This document shows positions 12,001-25,811 of a DNA stretch of 64,000 bases, piece after piece (the first letter of the stretch is position 1; the number at the start of each line of letters is the position of its first letter). The stretch covers positions 558,001 to 622,000 of the forward strand of contig OY756970.1 of assembly GCA_963580455.1 (NCBI GenBank). Reading direction: 5' to 3'. This DNA comes from Euonymus europaeus (Eukaryota > Streptophyta > Magnoliopsida > Celastrales > Celastraceae). Both the position numbers and the translations under genes were made by a program. The notes below the pieces were generated by a model. It was not told the DNA's origin. It made no database searches and saw nothing but the letters and a program-made list of their open reading frames with translations.

Positions 12001-13839
12001 CCTTTTACGTAAAGAAACCACATTTCGCGGCTAACTAGGTGAAACGAGACCTACTAGACACGAGTTCTGAAATCAAAATCCGAAGCTTTAAGATTGTAGA
12101 GCTCGAAAAGTAGTGTGAAATTAAGCTAAAAATCACCGAATTCAGAACTCGGAGTAAACGGATATTCATAAAACTGTTTACGTAAAGAAACCACATTTCG
12201 CGGCTAACTAGGTGAAACAAGACCTACTAGCCACGAGTTCTGAAATCAAAATCCGAAACTTCAGGATTGTAGAGCTCGAAAAGTAGTGTGAAATCAAGCT
12301 AAAAATCACCCAATTCAGAACTCGGAGTCAACGGATATTCATAAAATCGTTTACGTAAAGAAACCACATTTCGCGGCTAACTAGATGAAACGAGACCTAC
12401 AAGCCACGAGTTCTGAAATCAAAATCCGAAATGCCAGGATTGTAGAGCTCGAAAAGTAGTGTGAAATCAAGTTAAAAATCACCCAATTCAGAACTCGGAG
12501 TCAACGGATATTCATAAAACCGTTTACGTAAAGAAACCACATTTCGCGCCTAACTAGTCGAAACGAGAACTAATAGCCACGAGTTCTGAAATCAAAATCC
12601 GAAGCGCCAGGATTGTAGAGCTCGAAAATTAGTGTGAAATCAAGCTAAAAATCACCGAATTCAGAACTCGGAGTCAACGGATATTCATAAAACCGTTTAC
12701 GTAAAGAAACCACATTTCGCGCCTAACCAGGTGAAACGAGACCTACTAGCCACGAGTTCTGAAATCAAAATCCGAAGCGCCAGGATTGTAGAGCTCGAAA
12801 ATTAGTGTGAAATCAAGCTAAAAATCACCGAATTCAGAACTCGGAGTCAACGGATATTCATAAAACCGTTTACGTAAAGTAACCACATTTCGCGCCTAAC
12901 TTGGTGAAACGAGACCTACAAGCCACGAGTTCTGAAATCAAAATCAGAAACGCCAGGATTGTAGAGCTCGAAAATTAGTGTGAAATCAAGCTAAAAATCA
13001 CCGAATTCAGAACTCGGAGTCAACGGATATTCATAAAACCGTTTACGTAAAGAAACCATATTTCACGCCTAACTAGGTGAAACGAGACCTACAAGCCACG
13101 AGTTATGAAATCAAAATCCGAAACTCCAGGATTGTAGATCTCGAAAAGTAGTGTGAAATCGAGCTAAAAATCACCGAATTCAGAACTCGGAGTCAACGGA
13201 TATTAATAAAACCGTTTACGTAAAGAAACCACATTTCGCGCCTAACTAGGTGAAACGAGACCTACTAGCCACGATTTCTGAAATCAAAATCCGAAATGCC
13301 AGGATTGTAGAGCTCGAAAAGTAGTGTGAAATCAAGCTACAAATCACCGAATTCAGAACTCGGAGTCAACGGATATTCATAAAACCGTTTACGTAAAGAA
13401 ACCACATTTCGCGCCTAACTAGGTGAAACGAGACCTACAAGCCACGAGTTATGAAATCAAAATCAGAAACGCCAGGATTGTAGAGCTCGAAAATTAGTGT
13501 GAAATCAAGCTGAAAATCACCGAATTCAGAACTCGGAGTCAACGGATATTCATAAAACCGTTTACGTAAAGAAACCACATTTCACGCCTAACTAGGTGAA
13601 ACGAGACCTACAAGCCACGAGTTATGAAATCAAAATCCGAAACTCCAGGATTGTAGATCTCGAAAAGTAGTGTGAAATCGAGCTAAAAATCACCGAATTC
13701 AGAACTCGGAGTCAACGGATATTAATAAAACCGTTTACGTAAAGAAACCACATTTCGCGCCTAACTAGGTGAAACGAGACCTACTAGCCACGATTTCTGA
13801 AATCAAAATCCGAAATGCCAGGATTGTAGAGCTCGAAAA
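6055..13839 (+). repeat. 45-monomer higher-order block, second copy with 10 extra monomers
   Basis: This copy of the 1-6054 block carries roughly ten additional monomers (1730 bp) at about 9661-11480. Part of the extra material is a 6-monomer duplication. The unusual string AAGTCACGAAATC at 8941 recurs at 9979, exactly 1038 bp later, with the following monomers in the same order. The rest resembles other domain I monomers with CACGCC, GATCTCG and ATTAATAAAACC variants. After 13839 the order no longer follows the block start. Confidence 0.82.
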
Positions 13840-16800
13840 GTAGTGTGAAATCAAGCTACAAATCACCGAATTCAGAACTCGGAGTCAACGGATATTCATA
13901 AAACCGTTTACGTAAAGAAACCACATTTCGCGCCTAACTAGGTGAAACGAGACCTACTAGCCACGAGTTCTGAAATCAAAATCCGAAATGCCAGGATTGT
14001 AGAGCTCGAAAAGTAGTGTGAAATCAAGCTAAAAATCACCGAATTCAGAACTCGGAGTCAACGGATATTCATAAAACCTTTTACGTAAAGAAACCACATT
14101 TCGCGGCTAACTAGGTGAAACGAGACCTACTAGCCACGAGTTCTGAAATCAAAATCCGAAGCTTTAGGATTGTAGAGCTCGAAAAGTAGTGTGAAATTAA
14201 GCTAAAAATCACCGAATTCAGAACTCGGAGTAAACGGATATTCATAAAACTGTTTACGAAAAGAAACCACATTTCGCGGCTAACTAGGTGAAACAAGACC
14301 TACTAGCCACGAGTTCTGAAATCAAAATCCGAAACTTCAGGATTGTAGAGCTCGAAAAGTAGTGTGAAATCAAGCTAAAAATCACCCAATTCAGAACTCG
14401 GAGTCAACGGATATTCATAAAATCGTTTACGAAAAGAAACCTCATTTCGCGGCTAACTAGATGAAATTAGACCTACAAGCCACGAGTTCTGAAATCAAAA
14501 TCCGAAATGCCAGGATTGTAGAGCTCGAAAAGTAGTGTGAAATCAAGTTAAAAATCACCCAATTCAGAACTCGGAGTCAACGGATATTCATAAAACCGTT
14601 TACGTAAAGAAACCACATTTCGCGCCTAACTAGTCGAAACGAGACCTACTAGCCACGAGTTCTGAAATAAAAATCCGAAGCGCCAGGATTGTAGAGCTCG
14701 AAAATTAGTGTGAAATCAGGCTAAAAATCACCGAATTCAGAACTCGGAGTCAACGGATATTCATAAAACCGTTTACGTAAAGAAACCACATTTCACGCCT
14801 AACTAGTTGAAACGAGACCTACTAGCCAAGAGTTCTGAAATCAAAATCCGAAATGCCAGGATTGTAGAGCTCGAAAATTAGTTTGAAATCAAGCTAAAAA
14901 TCACCGAATTCAGAACTCGGAGTCAATGGATATTCATAAAACCGTTTACGTAAAGTAACCACATTTCGCGCCCAACTAGGTGAAACGAGACCTAAAAGCC
15001 ATGAGTTATGAAATCAAAATCCGAAACACCAGGATTTTAGATCTCGAAAAGTAGTGTGAAATCAAGCTAAAAATCACCGAATTCAGAACTCGGAGTCAAC
15101 GGATATTCATAAAACCGTTTACGTAAAGTAACCACATTTCGCGCCTATCTAGGTGAAACGAGACCTACAAGCCACGAGTTCTGTAATCAAAATCCGAAAC
15201 GCCAGGATTGTAGAGCTCGAAAATTAGTGTGAAATCAAGCTACAAATGACCGAATTCAGAACTCGGAGTCAACGGATATTCATAAAACTGTTTACGTAAA
15301 GAAACCACATTTCGCGGCTAACTAGGTGAAACAAGTCCTACTAGCCACGAGTTCTGAAATCAAAATCCGAAACTTCAGGATTGTAGAGCTCGAAAAGTAG
15401 TGTGAAATCAAGCTAAAAATCACCCAATTCAGATATCGGAGTCAACGGATATTCATAAAACCGTTTACGTAAAGAAACCACATTTCGCGCCTAACTAGGT
15501 GAAACGAGATCTACTAGCCACGAGTTCTGAAATCAAAATCTGAAACGCCAGGATTGTAGAGCTCGAAAAGAAGTGTGAAATCAAGCTAAAAATCACCGAA
15601 TTCAGAACTCGGAGTCAACGGATATTCATAAAACCGTTTACGTAAAGAAACCACATTTCACGCCTAACTAGGTGAAACGAGACCTACTAGCCACGAGTTC
15701 TGAAATTAAAATCCGAAGCGCCAGGATTGTAGAGCTCGAAAATTAGTGTGAAATCAAGCTAAAAATCACCGAATTCAGAACTCGGAGTCAACGGATATTC
15801 ATAAAACCGTTTACGTAAAGTAACCACATTTCGCGCCTAACTAGGTGAAACGAGACCTACAAGCCACGAGTTCTGAAATCAAAATCCGAAACGCCAGAAT
15901 TGTAGAGCTCGAAAATTAGTGTGAAATCAAGCTAAAAATCACCGAATTCAGAACTCGGTGTCAACGGATATTCCTAAAACCGTTTACGTAAAGAAACCAC
16001 ATTTCGCGCCTAACTAGGTGAAACGAGACCTACAAGCCACGAGTTATGAAATCAAAATCCGAAACTCCAGGATTGTAGATCTCGAAAAGTAGTGTGAAAT
16101 CGAGCTAAAAATCACCGAATTCAGAACTCGGAGTCAACGGATATTAATAAAACCGTTTACGTAAAGAAACCACATTTCGCGCCTAACTAGGTGAAACGAG
16201 ACCTACTAGCCACGATTTCTGAAATCAAAATCCGAAATGCCAGGATTGTAGAACTCGAAAAGTAGTGTGAAATCAAGCTAAAAATCACCGAATTCAGAAC
16301 TCGGAGTCAACGGATATTCATAAAACCATTTACGTAAAGAAACCACATTTCGCGCCTAACTAGGTGAAACGAGACCTACTAGCCACGAGTTCTGAAATCA
16401 AAATCCGAAATGCCAGGATTGTAGAGCTCGAAAAGTAGTGTGAAATCAAGCTAAAAATCACCGAATTCAGAACTCAGAGTCAACGGATATTCATAAAACC
16501 TTTTACGTAAAGAAACCACATTTCGCGGCTAACTAGGTGAAACGAGACCTACTAGCCACGAGTTTTGAAATCAAAATCCGAAGCTTTAGGATTGTAGAGC
16601 TCGAAAAGAAGTGTGAAATTAAGCTAAAAATCACCGAATTCAGAACTCGGAGTAAACGGATATTCATAAAACTGTTTACGTAAAGAAACCACATTTCGCG
16701 GCTAACTAGGTGAATGGAGACCTACAAGCCACGAGTTCTGAAATCAAAATCCGAAATGCCAGGATTTTAGATCTCGAAAAGTAGTGTGAATTCAAGCTAA

Positions 16801-17220
16801 AAATCAACGAATTCAGAACTCGGAGTCAACGGATATTCATAAAACCGTTTACGTAAAGTAACCACATTTCGCGCCTAACTAGGTGAAACGAGATCTACAA
16901 GCCACGAGTTCTGAAATCAAAATCCGAAACGCCAGGATTTTAGATCTCGAAAAGTAGTGTGAATTCAAGCTAAAAATCAACGAATTCAGAACTCGGAGTC
17001 AACGGATATTCATAAAACCGTTTACGTAAAGAAACCACATTACGCGGCTAACTAGGTGAAACGAGACCTACTAGCCACGAGTTCTGAAATCAAAATCCGA
17101 AACTCCGGGATTGTAGAGCTCGAAAAGTACTGTGAAATCAAGCTAAAAATCACCGAATTCAGAACTCGGAGTCAACGGATATTCATAAAACCGTTTACGT
17201 AAAGAAACCACATTTCGCGC

Positions 17221-19105
17221 CTAACTAGGTGAAACGAGACCTACAAGCCACGAGTTATGAAATCAAAATCCGAAACTCCAGGATTGTAGATCTCGAAAAG
17301 TAGTGTGAAATCGAGCTAAAAATCACCGAATTCAGAACTCGGAGTCAACGGATATTCATAAAAATGTTTACGTAAAGAAACCACATTTCGCGCCTAACTA
17401 GGTGAAGCGAGACCTACTAGCCACGAGTTCCGAAATAAAAGTCCGAAACTCCAGGATTGTAGAGCTCGAAAAGTAGTGTGAAATCAAGCTAAAAATCACC
17501 GAATTCAGAACTCGGAGTCAACGGATATTCATAAAACCGTTTACGTAAAGAAACCACATTTCACGCCTAACTAGGTGAAACGAGACCTACTAGCCACGAG
17601 TTCTGAAATTAAAATCCGAAGCGCCAGGATTGTAGAGCTCGAAAATTAGTGTGAAATCAAGCTAAAAATCACCGAATTCAGAACTCGGAGTCAACGGATA
17701 TTCATAAAACCGTTTACGTAAAGTAACCACATTTCGCGCCTAACTAGGTGAAACGAGACCTACAAGCCACGAGTTCTGAAATCAAAATCCGAAACGCCAG
17801 AATTGTAGAGCTCGAAAATTAGTGTGAAATCAAGCTAAAAATCACCGAATTCAGAACTCGGTGTCAACGGATATTCCTAAAACCGTTTACGTAAAGAAAC
17901 CACATTTCGCGCCTAACTAGGTGAAACGAGACCTACAAGCCACGAGTTATGAAATCAAAATCCGAAACTCCAGGATTGTAGATCTCGAAAAGTAGTGTGA
18001 AATCGAGCTAAAAATCACCGAATTCAGAACTCGGAGTCAACGGATATTAATAAAACCGTTTACGTAAAGAAACCACATTTCGCGCCTAACTAGGTGAAAC
18101 GAGACCTACTAGCCACGATTTCTGAAATCAAAATCCGAAATGCCAGGATTGTAGAGCTCGAAAAGTAGTGTGAAATCAAGCTAAAAATCACCGAATTCAG
18201 AACTCGGAGTCAACGAATATTCATAAAACCGTTTACGTAAAGTAACCACATTTCGCGCCTAACTAGGTGAAACGAGACCTACAAGCCACGAGTTCTGTAA
18301 TCAAAATCCGAAACGCCAGGATTCTAGAGCTCGAAAATTAGTGTGAAATCAAGCTACAAATGACCGAATTCAGAACTCGGAGTCAACGGATATTCATAAA
18401 ACCGTTTACGTAAAGAAACCACATTTTGCGCCTAACTAGGTGAAACGAGACCTACTAGCCACGAGTACTGAAATCAAAATCCAAAGCTTTAGGATTGTAG
18501 AGCTCGAAAAGTAGTGTGAAATTAAGCTAAAAATCACCGAATTCAGAACTCGGAGTAAACGGATATTCATAAAACTGTTTACGTAAAGAAACCACATTTC
18601 GCGGCTAACTAGGTGAAACAAGACCTACTAGCCACGAGTTCTGAAATCAAAATCCGAAACTTCAGGATTGTAGAGCTCGAAAAGTAGTGTGAAATCAAGC
18701 TAAAAATCACCCAATTCAGAACTCGGAGTCAACGGATATTCATAAAACCGTTTACGTAAAGAAACCACATTTCGCGCCTAACTAGGTGAAACGAGATCTA
18801 CTAGCCACGAGTTCTGAAATCAAAATCTGAAACGCCAGGATTGTAGAGCTCGAAAAGTAGTGTGAAATCAAGCTAAAAATCACCGAATTCAGAACTCGGA
18901 GTCAACGGATATTCATAAAACCGTTTACGTAAAGAAACCACATTACACGCCTAACTAGGTGAAACGAGACCTACTAGCCACGAGTTCTGAAATTAAAATC
19001 CGAAGCGCCAGGATTGTAGAGCTCGAAAATTAGTGTGAAATCAAGCTAAAAATCACCGAATTCAGAACTCGGAGTCAACGGATATTCATAAAACCGTTTA
19101 CGTAA
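17221..19105 (+). repeat. Segment duplicated at 17-monomer offset (first copy)
   Basis: This stretch matches 20162-22046 at an offset of 2941 bp (17 monomers). Shared private changes include AAAATGTTTACG, GGTGAAGCGAG, AGTCCGAAAC, GGTGTCAACGG, GTTCTGTAATC with GATTCTAGAGC, and GAGTACTGAAATC with AATCCAAAGC. The match starts near an AGACCT/AGATCT difference and ends where GTAAAGTAACC here faces GTAAAGAAACC in the copy. Confidence 0.85.
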
Positions 19106-20161
19106 AGTAACCACATTTCGCGCCTAACTAGGTGAAACGAGACCTACAAGCCACGAGTTCTGAAATCAAAATCCGAAACGCCAGAATTGTAGAGCTCGAA
19201 AATTAGTGTGAAATCAAGCTAAAAATCACCGAATTCAGAACTCGGTGTCAACGGATATTCCTAAAACCATTTACGTAAAGAAACCACATTTCGCGCCTAA
19301 CTAGGTGAAACGAGACCTACAAGCCACGAGTTATGAAATCAAAATCCGAAACTCCAGGATTGTAGATCTCGAAAAGTAGTGTGAAATCGAGCTAAAAATC
19401 ACCGAATTCAGAACTCGGAGTCAACGGATATTAATAAAACCGTTTACGTAAAGAAACCACATTTCGCGCCTAACTAGGTGAAACGAGACCTACTAGCCAC
19501 GACTTCTGAAATCAAAATCCGAAATGCCAGGATTGTAGAGCTCGAAAAGTAGTGTGAAATCAAGCTAAAAATCACCGAATTCAGAACTCGGAGTCAACGG
19601 ATATTCATAAAACCGTTTACGTAAAGAAACCACATTTCGCGCCTAACTAGGTGAAACGAGACCTACTAGCCACTAGTTCTGAAATCAAAATCCGAAATGC
19701 CAGGATTGTAGAGCTCGAAAAGTAGTGTGAAATCAAGCTAAAAATCACCGAATTCAGAACTCGGAGTCAACGGATATTCATAAAACCTTTTACGTAAAGA
19801 AACCACATTTCGCGGCTAACTAGGTGAAACGAGACCTACTAGCCACGAGTTTTGAAATCAAAATCCGAAGCTTTAGGATTGTAGAGCTCGAAAAGTAGTG
19901 TGAAATTAAGCTAAAAATCACCGAATTCAGAACTCGGAGTAAACGGATATTCATAAAACTGTTTACGTAAAGAAACCACATTTCGCGGCTAACTAGGTGA
20001 ATGGAGACCTACAAGCCACGAGTTCTGAAATCAAAATCCGAAATGCCAGGATTTTAGATCTCGAAAAGTAGTGTGAATTCAAGCTAAAAATCAACGAATT
20101 CAGAACTCGGAGTCAACGGATATTCATAAAACCGTTTACGTAAAGTAACCACATTTCGCGC

Positions 20162-22046
20162 CTAACTAGGTGAAACGAGATCTACAAGCCACGAGTTATG
20201 AAATCAAAATCCGAAACTCCAGGATTGTAGATCTCGAAAAGTAGTGTGAAATCGAGCTAAAAATCACCGAATTCAGAACTCGGAGTCAACGGATATTCAT
20301 AAAAATGTTTACGTAAAGAAACCACATTTCGCGCCTAACTAGGTGAAGCGAGACCTACTAGCCACGAGTTCCGAAATAAAAGTCCGAAACTCCAGGATTG
20401 TAGAGCTCGAAAAGTAGTGTGAAATCAAGCTAAAAATCACCGAATTCAGAACTCGGAGTCAACGGATATTCATAAAACCGTTTACGTAAAGAAACCACAT
20501 TTCACGCCTAACTAGGTGAAACGAGACCTACTAGCCACGAGTTCTGAAATTAAAATCCGAAGCGCCAGGATTGTAGAGCTCGAAAATTAGTGTGAAATCA
20601 AGCTAAAAATCACCGAATTCAGAACTCGGAGTCAACGGATATTCATAAAACCGTTTACGTAAAGTAACCACATTTCGCGCCTAACTAGGTGAAACGAGAC
20701 CTACAAGCCACGAGTTCTGAAATCAAAATCCGAAACGCCAGAATTGTAGAGCTCGAAAATTAGTGTGAAATCAAGCTAAAAATCACCGAATTCAGAACTC
20801 GGTGTCAACGGATATTCCTAAAACCGTTTACGTAAAGAAACCACATTTCGCGCCTAACTAGGTGAAACGAGACCTACAAGCCACGAGTTATGAAATCAAA
20901 ATCCGAAACTCCAGGATTGTAGATCTCGAAAAGTAGTGTGAAATCGAGCTAAAAATCACCGAATTCAGAACTCGGAGTCAACGGATATTAATAAAACCGT
21001 TTACGTAAAGAAACCACATTTCGCGCCTAACTAGGTGAAACGAGACCTACTAGCCACGATTTCTGAAATCAAAATCCGAAATGCCAGGATTGTAGAGCTC
21101 GAAAAGTAGTGTGAAATCAAGCTAAAAATCACCGAATTCAGAACTCGGAGTCAACGAATATTCATAAAACCGTTTACGTAAAGTAACCACATTTCGCGCC
21201 TAACTAGGTGAAACGAGACCTACAAGCCACGAGTTCTGTAATCAAAATCCGAAACGCCAGGATTCTAGAGCTCGAAAATTAGTGTGAAATCAAGCTACAA
21301 ATGACCGAATTCAGAACTCGGAGTCAACGGATATTCATAAAACCGTTTACGTAAAGAAACCACATTTTGCGCCTAACTAGGTGAAACGAGACCTACTAGC
21401 CACGAGTACTGAAATCAAAATCCAAAGCTTTAGGATTGTAGAGCTCGAAAAGTAGTGTGAAATTAAGCTAAAAATCACCGAATTCAGAACTCGGAGTAAA
21501 CGGATATTCATAAAACTGTTTACGTAAAGAAACCACATTTCGCGGCTAACTAGGTGAAACAAGACCTACTAGCCACGAGTTCTGAAATCAAAATCCGAAA
21601 CTTCAGGATTGTAGAGCTCGAAAAGTAGTGTGAAATCAAGCTAAAAATCACCCAATTCAGAACTCGGAGTCAACGGATATTCATAAAACCGTTTACGTAA
21701 AGAAACCACATTTCGCGCCTAACTAGGTGAAACGAGATCTACTAGCCACGAGTTCTGAAATCAAAATCTGAAACGCCAGGATTGTAGAGCTCGAAAAGTA
21801 GTGTGAAATCAAGCTAAAAATCACCGAATTCAGAACTCGGAGTCAACGGATATTCATAAAACCGTTTACGTAAAGAAACCACATTACACGCCTAACTAGG
21901 TGAAACGAGACCTACTAGCCACGAGTTCTGAAATTAAAATCCGAAGCGCCAGGATTGTAGAGCTCGAAAATTAGTGTGAAATCAAGCTAAAAATCACCGA
22001 ATTCAGAACTCGGAGTCAACGGATATTCATAAAACCGTTTACGTAA
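20162..22046 (+). repeat. Segment duplicated at 17-monomer offset (second copy)
   Basis: Second copy of 17221-19105. Directly after it, at about 22046, the sequence switches to matching 19278-20198 at 16 monomers (2768 bp). At about 22966 it switches again to matching the region near 16910 at 35 monomers (6055 bp). The stretch is thus a mosaic of three sources, each in register. Confidence 0.83.
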
Positions 22047-22966
22047 AGAAACCACATTTCGCGCCTAACTAGGTGAAACGAGACCTACAAGCCACGAGTT
22101 ATGAAATCAAAATCCGAAACTCCAGGATTGTAGATCTCGAAAAGTAGTGTGAAATCGAGCTAAAAATCACCGAATTCAGAACTCGGAGTCAACGGATATT
22201 AATAAAACCGTTTACGTAAAGAAACCACATTTCGCGCCTAACTAGGTGAAACGAGACCTACTAGCCACGACTTCTGAAATCAAAATCCGAAATGCCAGGA
22301 TTGTAGAGCTCGAAAAGTAGTGTGAAATCAAGCTAAAAATCACCGAATTCAGAACTCGGAGTCAACGGATATTCATAAAACCGTTTACGTAAAGAAACCA
22401 CATTTCGCGCCTAACTAGGTGAAACGAGACCTACTAGCCACTAGTTCTGAAATCAAAATCCGAAATGCCAGGATTGTAGAGCTCGAAAAGTAGTGTGAAA
22501 TCAAGCTAAAAATCACCGAATTCAGAACTCGGAGTCAACGGATATTCATAAAACCTTTTACGTAAAGAAACCACATTTCGCGGCTAACTAGGTGAAACGA
22601 GACCTACTAGCCACGAGTTTTGAAATCAAAATCCGAAGCTTTAGGATTGTAGAGCTCGAAAAGTAGTGTGAAATTAAGCTAAAAATCACCGAATTCAGAA
22701 CTCGGAGTAAACGGATATTCATAAAACTGTTTACGTAAAGAAACCACATTTCGCGGCTAACTAGGTGAATGGAGACCTACAAGCCACGAGTTCTGAAATC
22801 AAAATCCGAAATGCCAGGATTTTAGATCTCGAAAAGTAGTGTGAATTCAAGCTAAAAATCAACGAATTCAGAACTCGGAGTCAACGGATATTCATAAAAC
22901 CGTTTACGTAAAGTAACCACATTTCGCGCCTAACTAGGTGAAACGAGATCTACAAGCCACGAGTTC
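22046..22966 (+). repeat. Segment copied at 16-monomer offset
   Basis: Matches 19278-20198 at 2768 bp. Shared markers are CGACTTCTGAA (19500 and 22268), CCACTAGTTCTG (19671 and 22439), GAGTTTTGAAATC, and GGTGAATGGAGACC. It ends where ACGAGTTCTGAAATC here faces ACGAGTTATGAAATC in the source. Confidence 0.82.
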
Positions 22967-25811
22967 TGAAATCAAAATCCGAAACGCCAGGATTTTAGAT
23001 CTCGAAAAGTAGTGTGAATTCAAGCTAAAAATCAACGAATTCAGAACTCGGAGTCAACGGATATTCATAAAACCGTTTACGTAAAGAAACCACATTACGC
23101 GGCTAACTAGGTGAAACGAGACCTACTAGCCACGAGTTCTGAAATCAAAATCCGAAACTCCGGGATTGTAGAGCTCGAAAAGTACTGTGAAATCAAGCTA
23201 AAAATCACCGAATTCAGAACTCGGAGTCAACGGATATTCATAAAACCGTTTACGTAAAGAAACCACATTTCGCGCCTAACTAGGTGAAACGAGACCTACA
23301 AGCCACGAGTTATGAAATCAAAATCCAAAACTCCAGGATTGTAGATCTCGAAAAGTAGTGTGAAATCGAGCTAAAAATCACCGAATTCAGAACTCGGAGT
23401 CAACGGATATTCATAAAACCGTTTACGTAAAGAAACCACATTTCGCGCCTAACTAGGTGAAGCGAGACCTACTAGCCACGAGTTCCGAAATAAAATTCCG
23501 AAACTCCAGGATTGTAGAGCTCGAAAAGTAGTGTGAAATCAAGCAAAAAATCACCGAATTCAGAACTCGGAGTCAACGGATATTCATAAAACCGTTTACG
23601 TAAAGAAACCACATTTCGCGCCTAACTAGGTGAAACGAGACCTACTAGCCACGAGTTCTGAAATCAAAATCTGAAACGCCAGGATTGTAGAGCTCGAAAA
23701 GTAGTGTGAAATCAAGCTAAAAATCACCGAATTCAGAACTCGGAGTCAACGGATATTCATAAAACCGTTTACGTAAAGAAACCACATTTCACGCCTAACT
23801 AGGTGAAACGAGACCTACTAGCCACGAGTTCTGAAATTAAAATCCGAAGCGCCAGGATTGTAGAGCTCGAAAATTAGTGTGAAATCAAGCTAAAAATCAC
23901 CGAATTCAGAACTCGGAGTCAACGGATATTCATAAAACCGTTTACGTAAAGTAACCACATTTCGCGCCTAACTAGGTGAAACGAGACCTACAAGCCACGA
24001 GTTCTGAAATCAAAATCCGAAACGCCAGAATTGTAGAGCTCGAAAATTAGTGTGAAATCAAGCTAAAAATCACCGAATTCAGAACTCGGAGTCAACGGAT
24101 ATTCATAAAACCGTTTACGTAAAGAAACCACATTTCGCGCCTAACTAGGTGAAACGAGACCTACTAGCCACGAGTTCTGAAATCAAAATCCGAAATTCCA
24201 GGATTGTAGAGCTCGAAAAGTAGTGTGAAATCAAGCTAAAAATCACCGAATTCAGAACTCGGAGTCAACGGATATTCATAAAACCTTTTACGTAAAGAAA
24301 CCACATTTCGCGGCTAACTAGGTGAAACCAGACCTACTAGCCACGAGTTTTGAAATCAAAATCCGAAGCTTTAGGATTGTAGAGCTCGAAAAGTAGTGTG
24401 AAATTAAGCTAAAAATCACCGAATTCAGAACTCGGAGTAAACGGATATTCATAAAACTGTTTACGTAAAGAAACCACATTTCGCGGCTAACTAGGTGAAT
24501 GGAGACCTACAAGCCACGAGTTCTGAAATCAAAATCCGAAATACCAGGATTTTAGATCTCGAAAAGTAGTGTGAATTCAAGCTAAAAATCAACGAATTCA
24601 GAACTCGGAGTCAACGGATATTCATAAAACCGTTTACGTAAAGTAACCACATTTCGCGCCTAACTAGGTGAAACGAGATCTACAAGCCACGAGTTCTGAA
24701 ATCAAAATCCGAAACGCCAGGATTTTAGATCTCGAAAAGTAGTGTGAATTCAAGCTAAAAATCAACGAATTCAGAACTCGGAGTCAACGGATATTCATAA
24801 AACCGTTTACGTAAAGAAACCACATTACGCGGCTAACTAGGTGAAACGAGACCTACTAGCCACGAGTTCTGAAATCAAAATCCGAAACTCCGGGATTGTA
24901 GAGCTCGAAAAGTACTGTGAAATCAAGCTAAAAATCACCGAATTCAGAACTCGGAGTCAACGGATATTCATAAAATCGTTTACGTAAAGAAACCACATTT
25001 TGCGCCTAACTAGGTGAAACGAGACCTACAAGCCACGAGTTCTGAAATCAAAATCGGTAACGCCAGGATTTTAAATCTCAAAAATTAGTGTGAAATCAAG
25101 CTAAAAATCATTGAATTCAGAACTCGGAGTCAACGGATACTCATAAAACCGTTTACGTAAAGAAACCACATTTCGCGCCTAACTAGGTGAAACGAGACCT
25201 ACAAGCCACGAGTTCTGAAATCAAAATCCGAAACGCCAAGATTTTAGATCTCGAAAATTAGTGTGAAATCAAGCTAAAAATCACCGAATTCAGAACTCGG
25301 AGTCAACGGATATTCATAAAACCGTTTACGTAAAGAAACCACATTTCGCGCCTAACTAGTTGAAACGAGACCTACTAGCCAAGAGTTCTGAAATCAAAAT
25401 CCGAAATGCCAGGATTGTAGAGCTCGAAAATTAGTTTGAAATCAAGAAAAAAATCACCGAATTCAGAACTCGGAGTCAACGGATATTCATAAAACCGTTT
25501 ACGTAAAGTAACCACATTTGGCGCCTAACTAGGTGAAACGAGACCTACAAGCCATGAGTTCTGAAATCAAAATCCGAAACGCCAGGATTTTAGATCTCGA
25601 AAAGTAGTGTGAAATCAAGCTAAAAATCACCGAATTCAGAACTCGGAGTCAACGGATATTCATAAAACCGTTTACGTAAAGTAACCACATTTCGCGCCTA
25701 ACTAGGTGAAACGAGACCTACAAGCCACGAGTTCTGTAATCAAAATCCGAAACGCCAGGATTGTAGAGCTCGAAAAGTACTGTGAAATCAAGCTAAAAAT
25801 CATCGAATTCA

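Larger units (their letters stand above)
1..14700 (+). repeat. Haplotype domain I
   Basis: This part of the array is marked by a recurring adjacent pair of monomers. One has CTAGATGAAAC, the next has CTAGTCGAAAC with GTTAAAAATCACCC at its start. The first marker is seen near 101, 1486, 2176, 2867, 4597, 6151, 7540, 8227, 8920, 9960, 11170, 12382 and 14458, and disappears in this form afterwards. Other local variants are AGCTTTAGG followed one monomer on by AGTAAACGG, ATTAATAAAACC, and GATTGTAGATCTCG following AACTCCAGG. The right boundary is approximate, because neighbouring domains share some variants. Confidence 0.75.
14700..25000 (+). repeat. Haplotype domain II
   Basis: Marked by GGTGAATGGAGACC (near 16710, 19997, 22766 and 24506), GTGTGAATTCAAGC with CAACGAATTC, the pair GGTGTCAACGG and TATTCCTAAAACC (at 15957, 17860, 19244 and 20801), GAAGCGAGACC with GTTCCGAAATAAAA (17401, 20342 and 23456), and CATTACGCGGC with GTACTGTG. 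The four GGTGTC copies are spaced 11, 8 and 9 monomers apart exactly. Monomer length is 173 throughout, with no indels. Confidence 0.75.
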
